Below are positions 1 through 8,531 of a stretch of DNA of 64,000 nt, in pieces; position 1 is the first letter of the stretch; each line of letters starts with the position of its first letter. Source of the stretch: Bacteroidota bacterium (lineage in GTDB: Bacteria; Bacteroidota; Bacteroidia; Chitinophagales; Chitinophagaceae); NCBI GenBank assembly GCA_018267725.1, contig JAFDXY010000009.1, positions 124,001 through 188,000 of the forward strand. The letters are read 5' to 3'. The notes beneath the pieces are model-generated. The model did no database searches and was not told where the DNA came from. It saw nothing but the letters and a program-made list of their open reading frames with translations. A program made the position numbers and the translations under genes.

Positions 1-1386
1 CATTTCATTAAAACTTTGTGCAATTTTATCGGGAGAAGATGTATTAAATTGATAACCAAATTTTCTTGCATATTCTACAAAAGGTTGTAGTTTTTCTTCA
101 TCAGGTTGGTCATGAATTCTATATGGAAAAGGAATTTCTTTATTATTTATTTCAATTTTTGAAACATGCTCTGCAACGGTTTTGTTTGCCAACAGCATAA
201 ACTCTTCAATTAGTTGATGTGCTTCTTTGCTTTCTTTAACAACAATGCCAATTGGTTTTCCGTTTTTATCTAATTTAAATCTTACTTCTTGAGATGAAAA
301 ATTAATAGCACCTTCTTTAAAACGTTGTTTGCGTAAGCGTTGTGCAATATCGTTCAACAATAAAATTTCATCTTTATAAATGCCTTCTTTGTTTTCAATT
401 ATTTCTTGCACATCTTCATAAGTATAACGATGGTTAGAATGAATTGCCGTTCTTCCTAACCAATAATTTTTTATTTCTCCTTTTGTGTTCATTTCAAAAA
501 CGGCAGAGAAAGTAAATTTATCTTCATTAGGTCTTAACGAACATAATTCATTTGAAATTTTTTCGGGCAACATAGGATTAACTCTATCAGGCAAATAAAC
601 CGATGTTGCACGTTTATATGCTTCTGCATCTAAAGCCGTGTTGGGTTGTACATAATAACTTACATCTGCAATATGTACACCTATTTCATATATGTTATTT
701 TTTATCTTTTTAAATGAAATAGCATCATCAAAATCTTTTGCATCAACAGGGTCAATGGTAAAAGTTAAAGTGTCTCTAAAATCTTTTCGTTTAGCAATTT
801 CTGTTTCATCTAATTTTTCTGAAAGTGTCGCTGTTTCTTTCAACACATCTTTTTCAAACAATAAAGGGAATCCGTTTTCTACCAATATTTCATTCATGGC
901 AGCATCGTTTTCATCTTCTGCCTTCATTATTTTAACTACTTCCCCAATTGGTTTTTTATCGCCTTTTTCCCAACGCACCATTTTAGCTAAAACCTTTTCT
1001 TTATTTTTTGCTCCGTTTAATTTGTTTAACGGAATAAACAAATCGGGCATTGGTTTATCTGAATCAGGAATAAAAAATGCAAAGTTGGTTGAGAGTTGAA
1101 TATGCCCTACAAACTCTGTTTGCCTGCGTTGTAATACTTCAACAATTCTGCCTTCTTTTTTCTTTGTTGTAAAACTTTCTTTAATTACTTTGGCAATAAC
1201 TGTGTCGCCATTTAATGCTGTATTAAAATCTCCGGGACGTATTAATAAATCGCCTGTTCCTGTTTCAGGAATTACAAATCCTAATCCGCTACGGGTTACT
1301 TCCAGTCTACCTTTCAGCGTTCCGCTAATTGCTTTGTTAGGATGCGTATTTTTTGTTGTGGTATGTTTTGTTTTTTTCTTTTTCAT
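1..1386 (-). CDS. rnr: Ribonuclease R (3'-5' exoribonuclease), C-terminus cut by window edge
   Basis: This reading frame is open from an ATG at 1386 down to base 1, so 462 codons are present and the C-terminal part (rest of RNB and the S1 domain) lies outside. The start is followed by a Lys-rich stretch and cold-shock-like OB folds (about residues 20-150). The RNB catalytic motif TIDPVDAKDFDDAIS sits at residues 210-224; its aspartates 212, 218, 220 and 221 match the metal ligands of RNase II/R. The family degrades structured RNA processively from the 3' end and helps rRNA and tmRNA quality control. Its ATG overlaps the lpxK stop codon by one base (TAATG), which suggests translational coupling to the upstream operon. 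The identification is secure. Confidence 0.95.
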   Translation of the reverse strand, partial: MKKKKTKHTTTKNTHPNKAISGTLKGRLEVTRSGLGFVIPETGTGDLLIRPGDFNTALNGDTVIAKVIKESFTTKKKEGRIVEVLQRRQTEFVGHIQLSTNFAFFIPDSDKPMPDLFIPLNKLNGAKNKEKVLAKMVRWEKGDKKPIGEVVKIMKAEDENDAAMNEILVENGFPLLFEKDVLKETATLSEKLDETEIAKRKDFRDTLTFTIDPVDAKDFDDAISFKKIKNNIYEIGVHIADVSYYVQPNTALDAEAYKRATSVYLPDRVNPMLPEKISNELCSLRPNEDKFTFSAVFEMNTKGEIKNYWLGRTAIHSNHRYTYEDVQEIIENKEGIYKDEILLLNDIAQRLRKQRFKEGAINFSSQEVRFKLDKNGKPIGIVVKESKEAHQLIEEFMLLANKTVAEHVSKIEINNKEIPFPYRIHDQPDEEKLQPFVEYARKFGYQFNTSSPDKIAQSFNEM

Positions 1387-2465
1387 TAATTAGGATTGAA
1401 AGAAAAGTTTTTTATGAATGATATTATTTCTGTATTAAACAACTCTCCTTCATTAAATAAAAATTTATGTTTTACAGGCAATACATATAACGGAATATTG
1501 TTTAATTCGCTATCAAATTTATGTAGCCTTACTGCATCTTTTTCTGTTGTTAATATGAATTTATTGTTAGCATCCATTTCATTAAAACGTTGTTTAATTT
1601 CATTTAAATCATCTATACTAAATATGTGATGATCGTTATAATCTTTCTGATAATAAGTGCGAGCATTTTTTACTAAATATTCTTTTAATGGTTTTGGGTT
1701 GGCTATTCCGCATACCAATAATATTTCATCTTCAATTGTAATATTTTTTATTTGATTTGAAATAATGTGATAAGGTAACCCATATTCAATAGTTGTAAAA
1801 AATATTTTTTGAGATGGTGTTGCATGAAGGCTTTCAGTTATTTTTTGTTTTTTATCAGCAGATAAATCTGGCGGGCATTTTGTTACAACAATAATATTAG
1901 CTCTTTTAGCAGAACGCCATTCATCTCTCAAATCTCCTGTTGGCAAAAAGAAATCATATAAATATAAATTACTATATTCTGTAAGTAAAATATTAAAGCC
2001 TGCTTGCACCGACCTATGTTGAAAAGCATCATCTAAAATAATTGCTTGTAAATCTTTACAATCTTCTATTAAATAAGGAATAGAAATAATACGTTCTTCT
2101 CCAACAGCAACAGGCACTTGCGGAAATTTTAAATGAAATTGCATTGGCTCATCTCCAATTTCTAAAGCTGTTGTGCCTTGTTTTGCCAAAGTGTAGCCTT
2201 TTGTTTTTCTTTTATAGCCGCGACTTAAAGTTGCAATTTTAAAATGCGGTTGCAATACTTCAATTAAATATTCAACCATAGGAGATTTTCCTGTTCCGCC
2301 AACAGCAATATTGCCTACACATATTAACGGAAAATTAAACGCAGCACTATGCAAATATTTTTTATCATACAACCAATTGCGAATTATAATTATTAAACCA
2401 TAAGCCAATGCAAAAGGCAATAATAATACTCTAAACGATTTTAAAAAAAAAGCATTAAAATTCAT
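1386..2465 (-). CDS. lpxK: Tetraacyldisaccharide 4'-kinase LpxK
   Basis: LpxK phosphorylates the 4' position of the lipid A disaccharide precursor at the inner membrane. The 359-residue length is usual for the family. An N-terminal membrane-anchoring segment (about residues 11-29) precedes the P-loop GNIAVGGTGKS at residues 51-61. Further family landmarks include the GDEP segment, DDAFQHR in the middle and EKDAVRL near the C-terminus. The gene overlaps the end of the upstream folate gene by 11 bases and shares one base with the rnr start, so it is part of one minus-strand transcript. Its presence shows a Gram-negative envelope with lipid A. Confidence 0.96.
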   Translation of the reverse strand: MNFNAFFLKSFRVLLLPFALAYGLIIIIRNWLYDKKYLHSAAFNFPLICVGNIAVGGTGKSPMVEYLIEVLQPHFKIATLSRGYKRKTKGYTLAKQGTTALEIGDEPMQFHLKFPQVPVAVGEERIISIPYLIEDCKDLQAIILDDAFQHRSVQAGFNILLTEYSNLYLYDFFLPTGDLRDEWRSAKRANIIVVTKCPPDLSADKKQKITESLHATPSQKIFFTTIEYGLPYHIISNQIKNITIEDEILLVCGIANPKPLKEYLVKNARTYYQKDYNDHHIFSIDDLNEIKQRFNEMDANNKFILTTEKDAVRLHKFDSELNNIPLYVLPVKHKFLFNEGELFNTEIISFIKNFSFNPN

Positions 2466-3024
2466 AAATTTTTTGAGGCGTAATACAATAGTTTAAAGGT
2501 ACATCAAATTGGTTGGTGTCATCAATTTTTTCAACTGCATCAAAATATGAGAATCCTATTTTTACAACATGTTGATTGCATTGTGCAAGAAATTTATCAT
2601 AAAAACCTTTGCCATAACCAACACGGTAGCCATTTTCATCAAAACACAATAAAGGAACAAAAATTAAATCTATTTGTTTAGGGTTTATAATTGTTTGCTC
2701 TTTGGGTTCCATTATTCCATATTTATTGGCAACATAAACTGTTTCATTATTAACCAATGCAGCTTGCATTGTATTATTAAAAAAATTTGTTACGGGATAG
2801 GTTGTTTGTAAATTATAAACCGTATGATGTAAATATCGACTAAATAAAAAAGTATTAGGCTCGCTGCTATTATTCATTGGCCAATAAGAAAGTAAAGTAG
2901 TAATATCAGCATAATTTAATTGTTGAAATTGTAACAACATTAAATCATCTAATTTTAATTTTTGGTTTGAATGAATTGCATCTCGTTTAGTACGATAAAT
3001 ATTTCTCAATTCTTGTTTAAGCAT
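2455..3024 (-). CDS. fau: 5-formyltetrahydrofolate cyclo-ligase
   Basis: The enzyme converts 5-formyl-THF to 5,10-methenyl-THF with ATP and so salvages a dead-end folate. The family signature GYGKGFYDKFL is at residues 136-146, preceded by VPLLCFDENGYRVG, which forms the ATP and substrate site. The length of 189 residues is normal. The N-terminal Lys/Arg-rich helix (KQELRNIYRTKR) also matches the family. The ATG directly abuts the bioD stop codon (3025), and the 3' end overlaps lpxK by 11 bases, so expression is probably coupled on both sides. Confidence 0.93.
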   Translation of the reverse strand: MLKQELRNIYRTKRDAIHSNQKLKLDDLMLLQFQQLNYADITTLLSYWPMNNSSEPNTFLFSRYLHHTVYNLQTTYPVTNFFNNTMQAALVNNETVYVANKYGIMEPKEQTIINPKQIDLIFVPLLCFDENGYRVGYGKGFYDKFLAQCNQHVVKIGFSYFDAVEKIDDTNQFDVPLNYCITPQKIYEF

Positions 3025-3666
3025 TTACTCAATTACTTTTAACAAAGATGGTTTTATTTTTTCAGCTTGTAAAGTAATAAATTCTTTAGTTATTTTTTCT
3101 GATAAGGGAATAGAAGCAATTTTTTGAAATCCGCTCCAGCAAACAATTTCATCTTCATACTGCAAATATTGGTCGTTAAAAATCCAACCTAATACTTCTA
3201 TATTTTTTTGTTTACAAACTTCTGCGGTTAATAAAGAATGGTTTATACTTCCTAAATAATTTCTACTAACTAAAATAACTTTTGCATTTAGTTTAAGTAT
3301 TAAATCTATAACAAATTCTTTTTCATTTAACGGTACTAATAAACCACCTGCACCTTCTATAATTAATGTTGAATTTTGAATTTTAAATTTTGAATAAGTA
3401 TCTGTAATTCTTTGTAAATTGATTTCAATATTTTCTTCTCTTGCAGCAATATGTGGAGATGCAGGCATTTTTAATTTATACACTTCAGGATGTATAATTG
3501 TTTTAGTGTTGCTAATTAAATTTTTAATTTGTAACGCATCTGTTCCGTTGCTAAAACCTGCTTGTATAGGTTTCCAATAATTCGCTTGTAATGCTTCTGT
3601 AATAATTGCACTAACAATTGTTTTACCAACATCGGTTCCTATGCCTGTAATAAAAATAGGTATCAT
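3025..3666 (-). CDS. bioD: Dethiobiotin synthetase BioD
   Basis: BioD closes the ureido ring of dethiobiotin from 7,8-diaminopelargonate, CO2 and ATP, the next-to-last biotin step. The P-loop GIGTDVGKT is at residues 8-16, the substrate-binding KPIQAG follows near residue 32, and EGAGGLLVPL is the family's second signature. At 213 residues the length is typical. No other biotin gene is visible in the window, so bioD is separated from a bio cluster and sits in a mixed housekeeping operon, 6 bases after rsmD and abutting the folate ligase. Confidence 0.94.
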   Translation of the reverse strand: MIPIFITGIGTDVGKTIVSAIITEALQANYWKPIQAGFSNGTDALQIKNLISNTKTIIHPEVYKLKMPASPHIAAREENIEINLQRITDTYSKFKIQNSTLIIEGAGGLLVPLNEKEFVIDLILKLNAKVILVSRNYLGSINHSLLTAEVCKQKNIEVLGWIFNDQYLQYEDEIVCWSGFQKIASIPLSEKITKEFITLQAEKIKPSLLKVIE

Positions 3667-3672
3667 ACAAAT

Positions 3673-4212
3673 TTAAGTGGCAGTAAAAAAACTAAATAAA
3701 GTAGTGCCGTAATTTCTTACAAAATTAAAACCTTTAAAATTCTCGTAATTGTTGCGTGGTGTATGTTCTAACACAAATAAACCATTGGGTGCAATTAATT
3801 TTTTTTCAACAATTATTTTAGGTAATTCATCAATAGTTCCTAAAGCATAAGGTGGTCCTGCAAAAATAAAATTGTATTGTTGGTTGCATCCGTTTAAAAA
3901 ACTAAATACATCCATCTTTAAAACATTTGCATTAGCAATTTTAAGCAGTTCAATATTTTTTTTTATGAACGTGTGCATTGCATTATCTTTTTCAACAATG
4001 GTTAAATCTGTTGCTCCGCGAGATGCCAATTCGTAACTTATACTTCCTGTTCCACCAAATAAATCTAAAGTAGAAATGCCGGTAAAACTTATTCTGTTTT
4101 GTAAAATATTAAACAACCCTTCTTTTGCAATATCTGTTGTAGGCCTTGTGTGTGGCATGTTTGCAGGCGGGCTTATTCTTCTTCCGCCCAAGGTGCCCGA
4201 AATAATTCTCAT
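3673..4212 (-). CDS. rsmD: 16S rRNA (guanine-N2) methyltransferase RsmD
   Basis: RsmD methylates G966 (E. coli numbering) of 16S rRNA. The protein has the family N-terminus MRIISGTLGGRRI, the RPTTDIAKEGLFNIL segment, and the SAM-binding motif LDLFGGTGSI at about residues 49-58. Motif IV, normally (D/N)PPY, reads AGPPY at residues 118-122, so glycine replaces the acidic or amide residue that contacts the target amine. All else is normal, including length (179 residues). Whether the enzyme is active is therefore an open question. Its ATG overlaps the end of the upstream DUF3822 gene by 4 bases (ATGA), indicating coupling. Confidence 0.9.
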   Translation of the reverse strand: MRIISGTLGGRRISPPANMPHTRPTTDIAKEGLFNILQNRISFTGISTLDLFGGTGSISYELASRGATDLTIVEKDNAMHTFIKKNIELLKIANANVLKMDVFSFLNGCNQQYNFIFAGPPYALGTIDELPKIIVEKKLIAPNGLFVLEHTPRNNYENFKGFNFVRNYGTTLFSFFTAT

Positions 4213-5054
4213 GCCAAATTAAAATAAGGTGATAAATAATGTGGCGGATAATTTTCTTTCAATTCTTTCATTAATTTTTCAGATGCTGCTATTTCAAATT
4301 GAATGTTGGTGAATATTTTTTTAATATAATCGTAATATTGAGAACGGGTATCTATCTGTCCGCCCAATTCAACTTTTACATCTGCAGGTTGTATATGAAA
4401 TTGTTGTAGTAAACTTAAAATATAATACAACATATCATCTTGTGTTAAGCATGAATATGATTGTATGAATTGCAGTTTACCATCTTTCAACAACATTAAT
4501 AAAATACATTTATTATAAAACTGAATTTTTAAAGAAGTACCGCTATGTAAATTATAACCACCTAAATTATTTTCTAATAATTGTGTATATAAATGTTTGG
4601 GTTGCACCATCATAAAATTGGTGCGAACCATTTCGTACAAAATGCGTTTTATGCGATAAACATTTACAATAGGTGTATTAATATCTAACACATCGTGTTG
4701 TATGGCTTCATTAATATTATCTCCATGCACCATGCTTAAATAACTCTCGGCAGCATCTTCAGAAAATTTTTCAGAAGGCACCAATACATTTTCGGGCAAG
4801 TTGTAAAAAACTTTGGTGTTGTTATAACTTCTGTCTAAAATTTTAGATTGTGTTCTTACAGAATAAAAAATATTGTACCAATTATCTGTTGCTTTATCAA
4901 ATTCAAATAATTCAAATGCACTGGCATCTTGCCTGCCTGCAAGCCTTACCAACATAGCAATATAAGTATTGCCAATGTTTACAATTAACTCATCGCTATT
5001 AAAAGGCGATTGCGATTCTAAGTCTAAATAACTGCTGATACTTTTTTGCACCAT
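4209..5054 (-). CDS. DUF3822 family protein
   Basis: I recognise this as the Bacteroidota family DUF3822, usually found next to rsmD as here. The 281-residue protein has no signal peptide or membrane segment. Family folds recall actin-like ATPases of the type II secretion/pilus PilM group (my recollection), but the function is unknown. It heads the minus-strand run through rnr and overlaps rsmD by 4 bases. A TATATTTG box ends 4 bases before the ATG, so the operon mRNA may be leaderless. The conserved pairing with rsmD hints at a role linked to ribosome assembly or gene order only. Confidence 0.8.
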   Translation of the reverse strand: MVQKSISSYLDLESQSPFNSDELIVNIGNTYIAMLVRLAGRQDASAFELFEFDKATDNWYNIFYSVRTQSKILDRSYNNTKVFYNLPENVLVPSEKFSEDAAESYLSMVHGDNINEAIQHDVLDINTPIVNVYRIKRILYEMVRTNFMMVQPKHLYTQLLENNLGGYNLHSGTSLKIQFYNKCILLMLLKDGKLQFIQSYSCLTQDDMLYYILSLLQQFHIQPADVKVELGGQIDTRSQYYDYIKKIFTNIQFEIAASEKLMKELKENYPPHYLSPYFNLA

Positions 5055-5058
5055 ATAT

Positions 5059-5066
5059 CAAATATA
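5059..5066 (-). promoter_or_regulatory. TAnnTTTG -7 box, 4 bases before DUF3822 ATG
   Basis: The minus strand reads TATATTTG followed by ATAT and the ATG. This matches the Bacteroidota sigma-ABfr -7 consensus. No good -33 TTG was found at the usual spacing. If used, transcription would begin at or next to the A of the start codon. Confidence 0.45.
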
Positions 5067-5189
5067 GTATTTGCAATAATAACATTATTCTCGGTAAAAT
5101 TTAAAGCCTATTTATTAGGTAATTGTTTTATTATTTTATTGGCTTAAATTCATTAATAATAAATAAAATAAACAAATTGCTACTACACT

Positions 5190-5197
5190 TAGTTTTG
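5190..5197 (+). promoter_or_regulatory. TAnnTTTG -7 box, 4 bases before MATE ATG
   Basis: TAGTTTTG is followed by CCAA and the ATG at 5202. It matches the Bacteroidota -7 consensus, with no clear -33 element at normal spacing. The predicted mRNA is leaderless. Confidence 0.45.
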
Positions 5198-5201
5198 CCA
5201 A

Positions 5202-6551
5202 ATGCCTGCTGCAACAGATTTTAAAGTTAGTATTCATTACAAGCAAATTTTAAGTATTGCCTTGCCTATTGCGTTTGCCATTATGGTGCCGCAAATAAAT
5301 TATATTACCAATAATATTTTTTTAGGAAGATTAAATGAAGAAGCTTTAGCTGTAGCCGGAATTACAGGCGTTTATTATTTAATTTTTGCTGTTATTGGCA
5401 ATGGTTTAAACAATGGCTTACAATCACTTATTGCAAGAAGAGCCGGTGAAAACAGAATTGAAGATATTGGTAATTTATTTGCACAAGGTGTGCGTATTGC
5501 CATGCTGTTAAGTATAATTGGTATTGCTATTACTTGGTTTATTGCTCCGGTTATTTTACGTTACTCAATACATAATGAGGTTACCGTAAATATGGCAATT
5601 AGTTTTCTTCGCATACGCATTGTTGGTTTAGTGTTTTTGTATTTGTATCAAATGCGTAATGCAGTGTTGGTTGGCACTAATCAATCTAAATATTTAATTA
5701 TAGGTACGGCAACAGAAGCTATTGTAAATATTATTTTAGATTACGGATTTATTTATGGAAAATTAGGTTTGCCTCATTTAGGTTTTAATGGAGCTGCTTA
5801 CGCTTCTGTAATTGCAGAAGCCTGCGGATTGTTTAGCATTTTTTTAGTTATTCATTTAAAAGGCATTGATAAAAAATTAATGCTGTTTAAAAATTTTAAT
5901 TTAGATAAACAATCTTTTAAATTAATTCTTGTACAATCATCTCCCTTAATTGCACAATATGGCATTAGTATTATTACGTGGGAATTTTTTTATATTTTAA
6001 TAGAACACCACGGCAGCAGGGCTTTAGCTATATCTAATACTATGCGAAATATTTTTGGTTTTTTTGGTTGTTTTACTTGGGCATTTGCAGCAACTGCCAA
6101 TACAATGGTTAGCAATATTATTGGGCAAGGCTTAAGCCATAAAGTGGTTGAGTTAATTCATAATATAATAAGGCTATCCTTAATATTTTCTATTACGGTG
6201 GGAATTATTATTAATATTTTTCCTGCAGTAGTTTTATCTATTTACGGACAAGATGTAAGTTTTATTACAGAAGCCATTCCTATATTGAGAGTAGTTTCTG
6301 TAGCAATGATTATTATGTCGGCAGGTACTGTTTGGTTAAATGCCGTTACCGGAACAGGTAATACCAAAGTAAATTTATTAATAGAATTGTTTGCAATTTT
6401 CTTTTACGTTATATATGTATATATAGTTTTAGAATGGAAAAACATGAGCATTATTTATGGTTGGGGAAGTGAATGGTTGTATTGGATTTGCACTTTCATT
6501 CCATCATACTTATACATTAAAAGTAATAAATGGATGGGGAAGAAAATATAG
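5202..6551 (+). CDS. MATE family efflux transporter
   Basis: The 449-residue protein is almost wholly membrane-embedded, with about 12 predicted transmembrane helices in two similar halves. This is the MATE (multidrug and toxic compound extrusion) layout. The N-terminus has the family features ALPIAFAIMVPQINYITNNIFLGRL, beginning near residue 15, and LNNGLQSLIARRAGE in the first cytoplasmic loop. MATE proteins export cationic compounds in exchange for Na+ or H+; the substrate here cannot be told. It is transcribed divergently from DUF3822, and the thioesterase lies 76 bases downstream on the same strand. Confidence 0.9.
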   Translation: MPAATDFKVSIHYKQILSIALPIAFAIMVPQINYITNNIFLGRLNEEALAVAGITGVYYLIFAVIGNGLNNGLQSLIARRAGENRIEDIGNLFAQGVRIAMLLSIIGIAITWFIAPVILRYSIHNEVTVNMAISFLRIRIVGLVFLYLYQMRNAVLVGTNQSKYLIIGTATEAIVNIILDYGFIYGKLGLPHLGFNGAAYASVIAEACGLFSIFLVIHLKGIDKKLMLFKNFNLDKQSFKLILVQSSPLIAQYGISIITWEFFYILIEHHGSRALAISNTMRNIFGFFGCFTWAFAATANTMVSNIIGQGLSHKVVELIHNIIRLSLIFSITVGIIINIFPAVVLSIYGQDVSFITEAIPILRVVSVAMIIMSAGTVWLNAVTGTGNTKVNLLIELFAIFFYVIYVYIVLEWKNMSIIYGWGSEWLYWICTFIPSYLYIKSNKWMGKKI

Positions 6552-6627
6552 AAACTTTATTGTGCAATGCTTGCCAATTACTGCATGTATATTTGCCGAA
6601 AATAATAAACACATAAAATAAATTATA

Positions 6628-7140
6628 ATGGAAGGAAGAAAAGCAGCCGATAGTTTTACCATAATGAATGAAATGGTTTTACCTAATGATACCAACGGTT
6701 TTGGAAATTTAATGGGAGGAAGATTAATGTATTGGATGGATATTGCAGCCAGCATGTCTGCCATGAAACATTGCAATGCACCTTGCATGACGGCAAGCGT
6801 AGATAATTTAAGTTTTAAAAATCCAATTAAATTAGGAAACATAGTACATATTGAAGCAAAAGTTACCAGAGCCTTTAATTCATCTATGGAAATTTATTTA
6901 AAAGTTTGGGGAGAAGATACACTACACCAATATGAATACGAAAGCAACGAAGCCTATTTTACTTTTGTTGCTTTAGACCCCAACCGAAAACCAAGACCCG
7001 TACCTGCATTAATACCCGAAACCAAAGCAGAGATTGATATGTACGATGGTGCTTTAAGAAGAAGGCAACTACGTTTAATATTAGCAGGCAAACTAAAACC
7101 AGACGACGCTAACGAATTAAAAGCATTATTTACCAAATAA
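6628..7140 (+). CDS. Acyl-CoA thioesterase, hotdog fold (YciA/ACOT type)
   Basis: A single hotdog domain spans most of the 170 residues. The segment MVLPNDTNGFGNLMGGRLMYWMDIAA is the family signature (shown here in part: PNDTNGFGNLMGGRLM), with the conserved Asn/Gly-rich turn and the Asp of the WMD helix at the active site. TASVDNLSFKNPI then leads into the strands binding CoA. Such enzymes hydrolyse acyl-CoA to free acid and CoA in the cytoplasm. The C-terminal 40 residues are charged and extend past the hotdog core. A terminator at 7146 ends the unit. Confidence 0.9.
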   Translation: MEGRKAADSFTIMNEMVLPNDTNGFGNLMGGRLMYWMDIAASMSAMKHCNAPCMTASVDNLSFKNPIKLGNIVHIEAKVTRAFNSSMEIYLKVWGEDTLHQYEYESNEAYFTFVALDPNRKPRPVPALIPETKAEIDMYDGALRRRQLRLILAGKLKPDDANELKALFTK

Positions 7141-7145
7141 AAATA

Positions 7146-7181
7146 AATCCCGTACCAATAAAATTAAGTACGGGATTTTTA
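7146..7181 (+). terminator. Rho-independent terminator after the thioesterase
   Basis: A perfect 10-bp stem, AATCCCGTAC (7146-7155) with GTACGGGATT (7168-7177), encloses a 12-base A-rich loop and is followed by TTTATT. The A-rich 5' flank means it may also serve the convergent purine nucleoside phosphorylase gene. Confidence 0.85.
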
Positions 7182-7223
7182 TTATAAATCGCAAAACATT
7201 AGCGGTTACAAGTACATAAAATT

Positions 7224-8045
7224 TTACAACTGTTTTACCAACTCGGTAAATAGGGTTGTTAATTTAGGTTCTGCTTCTTTAGCTGCTGCTAATACTTCTT
7301 CGTGTGTAATTACATTATTATCTTCTCTAATACCTAAATCTGTAACCACACTTACTGCAAATACTTTTAAACCGCAATGAGATGCTGCAATAGTTTCTTG
7401 CACTGTACTCATTCCAACAACATCACTTCCTACGGTTTTTATTAAACGGTATTCGGCATGTGTTTCAAATGTTGGGCCTGTTACGGCTGTATAAACACCT
7501 TCATGCACCTGAATATTTTTTGCAGCGGCAATAGCTTTTGCTTTCTTTAATAATTCATGATTGTAAGGTTCACTCATATCCGGAAAACGTGTACCTAACA
7601 ATTCTTCATTTTTGCCAATTAGCGGATTGGTGGTAAAGAAACTAATATGATCATTAATCAACATTAAATCTCCTACTTTATAATTTGGATTTACTGCACC
7701 GGCTGCATTAGATAGTAATAAATATTCTAATCCTAACATTTTCATTACACGAACAGGATAAACAACTTGTTGTGCAGAATAGCCTTCATAAAAATGAAAG
7801 CGGCCACTCATTACAACAACTTTTACGCCACCCAATTCTCCAAAAATTAATTTTCCGCCATGCCCTTTTACGGTGCTTACCGGAAAATGAGGAATTTCTG
7901 TGTAAGGAATACTTACATCTGCTTTAATTACTTCTGCAAGGTTGCCTAAGCCGCTACCCAAAACAATTCCGGCTTTTGCCGTAATGTTTACTTTACTTTT
8001 TATATAGGCTACCGTTTCGTTTAATTGTGTTAATAATTCACTCAT
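7224..8045 (-). CDS. Purine nucleoside phosphorylase (trimeric PNP family)
   Basis: The enzyme cleaves inosine and guanosine with phosphate to free base and ribose-1-phosphate. Family motifs are GIVLGSGLGNLAE near residue 26, GRFHFYEGYS for phosphate and ribose contacts, SNAAGAVNPNYKVGDLM, and TAVTGPTFETHAEYR with GMSTVQE in the purine site. I chose the ATG at 8045, giving 273 residues. The frame stays open to an ATG at 8111, but those 22 residues are not family-like, and a TATATTTG -7 box at 8064-8071 lies between the two candidates. The gene converges on the thioesterase. Confidence 0.95.
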   Translation of the reverse strand: MSELLTQLNETVAYIKSKVNITAKAGIVLGSGLGNLAEVIKADVSIPYTEIPHFPVSTVKGHGGKLIFGELGGVKVVVMSGRFHFYEGYSAQQVVYPVRVMKMLGLEYLLLSNAAGAVNPNYKVGDLMLINDHISFFTTNPLIGKNEELLGTRFPDMSEPYNHELLKKAKAIAAAKNIQVHEGVYTAVTGPTFETHAEYRLIKTVGSDVVGMSTVQETIAASHCGLKVFAVSVVTDLGIREDNNVITHEEVLAAAKEAEPKLTTLFTELVKQL

Positions 8046-8063
8046 ACGTTTAATGTTAAACAA

Positions 8064-8071
8064 CAAATATA
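8064..8071 (-). promoter_or_regulatory. TAnnTTTG -7 box upstream of PNP
   Basis: The minus strand has TATATTTG 18 bases before the ATG at 8045. A TTG lies 15 bases further upstream (8087-8089), slightly closer than the usual -33 spacing. The box argues against the longer start at 8111. Confidence 0.45.
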
Positions 8072-8301
8072 ATATGCACTTGCTGCCAACGAACTTTTGT
8101 GAATAATTCATTTCCCTATTTTAAGGGATTGAATAGCCCATTGCTTATTACGAAGTTTGTTTTGCAATTAACATAAATGTATTGCAGCAGCTCTTTCAAA
8201 TACTAAAAATACTGTTCCCCTAATTCAAGGGATTGTATAAGGAATGAAAGGATTGCAATTTTACATTGTAATTGAAAATAAGGAAGCACGTTTTTAAAAT
8301 C

Positions 8302-8405
8302 CAATATCCAAACCATCCAATATCTAAAAATATTTCTTATAAAATTCAATATCCAATGAAGAACTGGTTTAAAAATCAATATCCAAACACATTCAATCCA
8401 ATATC
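8302..8405 (+). repeat. Five spaced copies of CAATATC
   Basis: CAATATC occurs at 8302, 8318, 8347, 8377 and 8399 (starts), most within a longer TCCAATATCCA-like word, spaced 16, 29, 30 and 22 bases. This is far above chance for a 7-mer in 104 bases. The copies are all in the same orientation. Confidence 0.7.
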
Positions 8406-8499
8406 TTATTAAAGACGGTGTTAAAACCAAATCCAACATTCCGTGAAAAACTAAACCCATCTGTGTAACTAAGTTTAGAATCCAATGTTGAAGAACCAT

Positions 8500-8531
8500 G
8501 AAGGGGCATTACACAGGCCCCTTCTTTTTTT
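8500..8531 (+). terminator. Strong Rho-independent terminator without an upstream plus-strand gene
   Basis: The 8-bp G+C-rich stem GAAGGGGC (8500-8507) pairs with GCCCCTTC (8517-8524), with a 9-base loop, followed by an unbroken T7 tract. It is oriented for plus-strand transcription, yet the only plus-strand sequence upstream is non-coding. It may end a small RNA or act as an attenuator before the response regulator. Confidence 0.85.

Noticed and set aside
8356..8412. 18-codon plus-strand frame MKNWFKNQYP in the word array
   Set aside because: It is very short, made of the repeat words, and has no conserved feature.
8203..8499. 98-codon minus-strand frame in the PNP-regulator gap
   Set aside because: Residue composition (many Ile, Leu, Trp, no domain) comes from the repeated CAATATC words read in reverse; there is no start signal or family likeness.
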